DNA of 64,000 bases from JAHEZL01 sp964406465 (GTDB lineage: Bacteria > Bacteroidota > Bacteroidia > Flavobacteriales_C > GCA-002722245): the NCBI GenBank assembly GCA_964406465.1, contig CAYORT010000005.1, forward strand, positions 79,795-143,794. Reading direction: 5' to 3'. Positions within the stretch are counted from its first letter, which is position 1. Each line of letters begins with the position of its first letter. Under the pieces are notes generated by a model that was not told where the DNA came from, did no database searches, and saw only the letters and a list, made by a program, of their open reading frames with translations. The position numbers were made by a program, and so were the translations under genes. Below are positions 60,835 through 64,000 of the stretch, one piece after another.

Positions 60835-61071
60835 ATGTCATCAGATGCTTTAAAATTGGAACTTATTCAGTGGTTGTCTTCCTTAGAGGATAAGAAGATT
60901 CTACAATCTCTTTTCTTTTATAAGGATATGCAGCAAAAAGCCGATTGGTGGGATGATTTGAGTGAGGAGCAGCTAAAAGAAATCAATAAAGGAATATTAG
61001 ATATTAAGGCAGGTAAAGTAGTTTCTAGCAAAACTGTTTGGCAAAAATATGGACGCTCGCCTAAACGTTAA
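60835..61071 (+). CDS. Putative antitoxin of ParE/RelE-type pair
   Basis: The 78-residue acidic helical protein has a C-terminal segment LSEEQLKEINKGILDIKAGKV followed by SKTVWQKYG. Short antitoxins that pair with RelE/ParE toxins in Bacteroidota commonly have this layout (QKADWWDDLS, then a toxin-binding tail). It overlaps the toxin gene by 23 bp. Confidence 0.75.
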   Translation: MSSDALKLELIQWLSSLEDKKILQSLFFYKDMQQKADWWDDLSEEQLKEINKGILDIKAGKVVSSKTVWQKYGRSPKR

Positions 61072-61345
61072 TTGGTCGCTTGCAGCAACAAACCAATTAG
61101 ATAAGTTTTATCATCAAATATTAGAAAAATTGACCATTAGAGAAGCTGAGAAGTTTCTCGATTTGGCTCAAGAATTTGAGCTAGTGATTTCAAAGCATCC
61201 ATCTGCCTTCATTGCCTCTAAAAGCAAAAAGAAATACAAAATTGGTTTGATTCATCGTCATGTTTCGGCAATTTATGAGGTTAAAGAAAAGGAAGTTCTC
61301 ATAGTTGCATTGATTGACAATCGTTCAAAGAAGAAAGTAAGATAA
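61049..61345 (+). CDS. RelE/ParE-family toxin
   Basis: The 98-residue basic protein has the ParE/RelE layout: N-terminal VNWSLAATNQLDKFYHQI, helix, then RHVSAIYEVKEKEVLIVALIDNR, the typical beta-sheet with the C-terminal basic tail KKKVR. Family members either cut mRNA at the ribosome or inhibit gyrase; this cannot be decided from sequence alone. It is coupled to folC through TAATG (61343-61347). Confidence 0.85.
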   Translation: MDARLNVNWSLAATNQLDKFYHQILEKLTIREAEKFLDLAQEFELVISKHPSAFIASKSKKKYKIGLIHRHVSAIYEVKEKEVLIVALIDNRSKKKVR

Positions 61346-62571
61346 TGACCTACGAGGAAACCATCGCGTATTTGTATGCCCAGCTGCCTATGTTTCAGCG
61401 CGTGGGACAAGCAGCATACAAAGCCGATTTATCTAATATCACTCGTATTTGCGATTTGCTGGACAACCCTCAAAATAAATTTAAATCTATACATGTAGCT
61501 GGCACCAATGGCAAGGGGTCGGTAACACATATGTTGGCTTCTGTATTGCAAGAGGCTGGTTACAAAGTGGGAATTTATTGCAGTCCGCATTTAGTTGATT
61601 TTCGTGAAAGAGTGAAGATTAACGGACAAATGATTTCTAAGCAGGAAGTGGTAGATTTTGTTGACCAATGCAAAGATTTGTTTGATGAAATTAAGCCGTC
61701 TTTTTTTGAATATACTACGGCTCTGGCATTTCACTGTTTTGCTAAACAGAAGGTAGATGTAGCTATAGTGGAGGTAGGCTTAGGCGGACGATTAGACTCT
61801 ACCAATGTTATTACTCCGCAGCTTTCAGTTATCACCAATATCGGTTTAGATCATACCAATATTTTGGGTGATACATTAGAAAAAATTGCAGTTGAGAAAG
61901 CGGGAATTATTAAGAAAAAAGTGCCCGTTTTGATAGGAGAATGGCAATACGAAACACAAAATATATTTGATGAAATCGCATCGAAAAACGCCTCGAAATT
62001 AATCTATGCCAAATCGGTAGACATTCTTTGCGACCTAAATGGAGTGTATCAGAAAAAAAATATTGCCACTGCTCATACTGCCATTCAGCTGTTGAAAGAG
62101 ATGGGCTGGAAGATAGATGATGGAGCCATTGAAAGCGGATTTTTAAAAGTAGCAAAAAACACTGCTTTTATGGGAAGATGGCAGGTTTTAGGAAGTCGGC
62201 CTACAATAGTTTGCGACACAGGGCACAATAAGGAAGGTGTTGAGTATGTGGTGAAGCAATTGAGTGGAGAAAAATTTGATCGACTGCATATTTTGTGGGG
62301 CGCAGTAAAAGATAAAGATCAAAGTAAGGTGCTTGAATTGCTGCCTAAAGATGCTATATATTATTTCTGTGCACCAAGTTTAGAAAGAGCTATGACGGCA
62401 GCTGAATTGCAAGCGTTAGCCAGCACGAAATCCTTACAAGGAAAGACATATGCCAGCGTAATGGAGGCTTTTGCAGAAGCAAAAAAGGCTGCCAAAGCAG
62501 CCGATTTTGTATTTGTAGGAGGAAGTACTTTTGTTGTTGCAGAAGTGTTGGCTTCAATTATTTCTGAGTAG
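61345..62571 (+). CDS. folC: Bifunctional folylpolyglutamate/dihydrofolate synthase
   Basis: FolC adds glutamates to folates. The 408-residue Mur-ligase-family protein has the P-loop GTNGKGSVTHML near residue 51, YCSPHLVDFRERVKING near 79, EVGLGGRLDSTN near 142, the Lys in EKAGIIKK near 190 and DTGHNKEGV near 291. Its ATG shares a base with the toxin stop, so its translation probably depends on the toxin ORF. It ends 14 bp inside the convergent exbD. Confidence 0.95.
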   Translation: MTYEETIAYLYAQLPMFQRVGQAAYKADLSNITRICDLLDNPQNKFKSIHVAGTNGKGSVTHMLASVLQEAGYKVGIYCSPHLVDFRERVKINGQMISKQEVVDFVDQCKDLFDEIKPSFFEYTTALAFHCFAKQKVDVAIVEVGLGGRLDSTNVITPQLSVITNIGLDHTNILGDTLEKIAVEKAGIIKKKVPVLIGEWQYETQNIFDEIASKNASKLIYAKSVDILCDLNGVYQKKNIATAHTAIQLLKEMGWKIDDGAIESGFLKVAKNTAFMGRWQVLGSRPTIVCDTGHNKEGVEYVVKQLSGEKFDRLHILWGAVKDKDQSKVLELLPKDAIYYFCAPSLERAMTAAELQALASTKSLQGKTYASVMEAFAEAKKAAKAADFVFVGGSTFVVAEVLASIISE

Positions 62572-62983
62572 CGGCCAAAGATTTCACTCCGGTTTTACTA
62601 GTGATAGAAAGCATATCAACGAAGATTTGATATTCGATTGATTTGTCCATTCTAATCATCACTACCGTTTCACCATCAGGATGGGCGTTTTTCTCTTGTA
62701 AAATAGTAGCTTCCAATTGAGCCACATCCACAGGTTGATCTTTAAAATAGTATTGAATAGCACCAGTAGCAGCATCTTTAGTTACCGATAAAGTAACTTC
62801 ATTTTTTGCAGGTGGATCAACCACTTTGCTTTCTTCTGCCTTAGGAACATTCACTTTAATGGCACTATCAGTTTTCATTAAAGCAGCGAAGATGAAGAAC
62901 AACATCAAGAAGAACATGATGTCGTTGAGTGCCTCGGTATAAACGTGCACATCATCCTTTTCTTTTTTTCTTAGGTTGATCAT
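62558..62983 (-). CDS. exbD: ExbD/TolR-family biopolymer transport protein
   Basis: The 141-residue protein has a cytoplasmic N-terminus, one TM helix (about 22-40) with the proton-path Asp21 at its start (ALNDIMFF), and a periplasmic domain. It partners ExbB to use proton motive force for outer-membrane transport. Its ATG overlaps the exbB stop as TAATG. No tonB gene follows; folC is on the other strand. Confidence 0.9.
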   Translation of the reverse strand: MINLRKKEKDDVHVYTEALNDIMFFLMLFFIFAALMKTDSAIKVNVPKAEESKVVDPPAKNEVTLSVTKDAATGAIQYYFKDQPVDVAQLEATILQEKNAHPDGETVVMIRMDKSIEYQIFVDMLSITSKTGVKSLAATQK

Positions 62984-63675
62984 TATTTTGTAGGTTCTTT
63001 AAGTAAATCAAGGAATATCATGGTGTTCCATTCCATTTCTTGAACAGCTTTGTTGATTAAAGCGTTAATCCAGTTGTAGAAGATAAAGGCGCAAATACCT
63101 ACCACCAATCCGGCAACCGAAGTCACCAACTTAACATACATACCATTAGATACCACTTGCATGTTTAAGCCCGAAGCAGAAGTAGATAAATCGTAAAACA
63201 ATTGAATAACCCCTAGCAAGGTGCCCAAGAAACCAAGCATGGGAGCGATACCAGAAACCAAACGCAGGATATTGGTGTTTTTTTCCAGTTTGTAAACTTC
63301 AAATTTACCTGCGATTTCAATTGAATCTTCAATTTCTTTTATTGGCATACCAATTCTAGAAATCCCTTTTTCCATCATTCTTGCCACAGGTTTTTGCGAG
63401 CTTTTGCAAAAAGTTTGCGCAGATTCGATGTTGCCATTTCTGATAAAGCCTTCAATGGTATTCATGAAAGTGGTATCAGAAGAGATTTGTTTTTTGATGA
63501 AAAGTAATCTTTCCACAAAGATGTAGATGGAAAGAATAGATAAGATGGCAATAGGAATCATGATGACACCACCTTTTACCACCAAATCAAAGATGTTTAA
63601 TTGCGAAGCGTGCGTTTCTGGCAAAGCTGCTGCTGCCGTTGCTACTGCTGGGGTTTGAAGAAGAGTGAAAAACAT
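62983..63675 (-). CDS. exbB: MotA/TolQ/ExbB proton-channel family protein
   Basis: The 230-residue protein has three TM helices (about 33-53, 130-155 and 178-200) and the family segment GIAPMLGFLGTLLGVIQLF near 140 followed by SVAGLVVGICAFIFYN. It forms the channel with ExbD that energises TonB-dependent receptors, such as the barrel protein at 1295 might be. It is the first gene of the exbB-exbD operon. Confidence 0.93.
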   Translation of the reverse strand: MFFTLLQTPAVATAAAALPETHASQLNIFDLVVKGGVIMIPIAILSILSIYIFVERLLFIKKQISSDTTFMNTIEGFIRNGNIESAQTFCKSSQKPVARMMEKGISRIGMPIKEIEDSIEIAGKFEVYKLEKNTNILRLVSGIAPMLGFLGTLLGVIQLFYDLSTSASGLNMQVVSNGMYVKLVTSVAGLVVGICAFIFYNWINALINKAVQEMEWNTMIFLDLLKEPTK

Positions 63676-63840
63676 ATTGTTATCGTTTCTTGAGTTAACG
63701 TGATTGAATATGAAATAATTATCTACTAAAATAGATTAATCGCAAAGGCATTATTAGGGCAAGGGAAATAAATTCTTAAAAAGGGATTGTTGATAGAGTG
63801 GATTTTTTCGAAATGAAAATGAAGGTGTATCTAAATAAAA
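63676..63840. other. Intergenic region upstream of exbB
   Basis: This 165-bp AT-rich stretch holds no ORF, tRNA or clear hairpin. No perfect promoter box was found. Confidence 0.5.
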
Positions 63841-63870
63841 AAACCTCAGTCTTTTGAACTCAGGTTTTGT
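63835..63870 (-). terminator. Terminator of the decayed tRNA gene
   Basis: A 6-bp stem AAACCT/AGGTTT with one mismatch and three further pairs (around 63841-63866) is followed on the minus strand by seven T. Confidence 0.65.
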
Positions 63871-63970
63871 TGTGGGAGCAACAGGATTCGAATCCCGCGT
63901 AGTCGGGACAGGCTCTGTGACCCTCCCGTTTTAAGACGGGATGCTCTGAATTAGCTGCGCTATTCGTTTG
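63871..63970 (-). pseudogene. Decayed tRNA gene
   Basis: The minus strand shows tRNA-like parts in order: TAGCGCAGCTAATTCAGAGC (D-arm), a CCCGT/ACGGG anticodon-type stem with loop CTTAAA, GAGGGTC, and GGATTCGAATCC plus TTGCTCCCA as a 3' end. The D-stem is mismatched, the anticodon loop has six instead of seven bases, 17-20 extra bases sit in the variable region, and the 5' acceptor does not pair with GCTCCC. It is therefore not a functional standard tRNA. Confidence 0.6.
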
Positions 63971-64000
63971 CTGGATTTCCAGTTTTTGATTTGTTTTTCT

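Overview
This AT-rich window comes from a member of the Bacteroidota. The evidence is the promoter grammar (TTTG, about 19 bp, then TAnnTTTG), the near absence of Shine-Dalgarno sequences, the many short lipoproteins, the OmpA protein with thrombospondin-type-3 repeats, the atpD-atpC pair lying apart from other ATP synthase genes, and the sets of gyrB, mdh, sucAB, BrxA-type bacilliredoxin and GH3 genes typical of that phylum. I cannot resolve it below phylum. Most genes are housekeeping. There is no rRNA operon, prophage, CRISPR array or intact insertion sequence.

Layout. 1-7.7 kb: end of a TPR gene, an outer-membrane barrel and gyrB, then a lipoprotein, mdh, tRNA-Glu and rpsT. 7.7-20.8 kb: radC, a polysaccharide-deacetylase/FemAB-like acyltransferase pair, lipoproteins, a deoxynucleoside kinase, GH3, folK, an OmpA-type porin, a SPOUT methyltransferase, mutS and pirin. 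21-26.9 kb: a remnant four-helix-bundle-suffix gene in short tandem repeats, sucB, sucA and a polyprenyl synthase. 26.9-35.1 kb: a surface-glycan region with a sugar epimerase, rfbA, a SPASM radical-SAM enzyme, an SGNH-type protein coupled to an MBOAT acyltransferase, and a divergent FkbH-MaoC-SDR operon. 35.1-39.6 kb: yceI-marR with two matched operators over the promoter, then tig-clpP-clpX. 39.7-48 kb: hflX, a SirB-like/cytochrome c fusion, tadA, a SOUL protein, an SDR-DUF2867 protein, bacilliredoxin, plsC and atpC-atpD, with two copies of a ~150-bp palindromic element. 48-57.4 kb: ribF, an LRR protein, a lipoprotein, a second glycan cluster (flippase, glycosyltransferase, FkbM methyltransferase, UPF0104 membrane protein) and nadB. 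57.4-64 kb: nfu, membrane proteins, a trans-sulfuration enzyme, a ParE/RelE-like toxin-antitoxin pair fused into the folC operon, exbD-exbB and a decayed tRNA gene.

How the genes work together. The most suggestive unit is 26.9-35.1 kb. One side makes activated sugars and carries a membrane O-acyltransferase with its SGNH partner. The other encodes enzymes that normally make or tailor a carrier-bound short hydroxy-acyl unit (FkbH, MaoC, SDR). Together they could build and attach an unusual acyl group to a surface polysaccharide, although no acyl carrier protein is visible. The clearest regulatory circuit is yceI-marR. Several start codons have been moved inward because a promoter -7 element or a repeat lies over the longest possible start.
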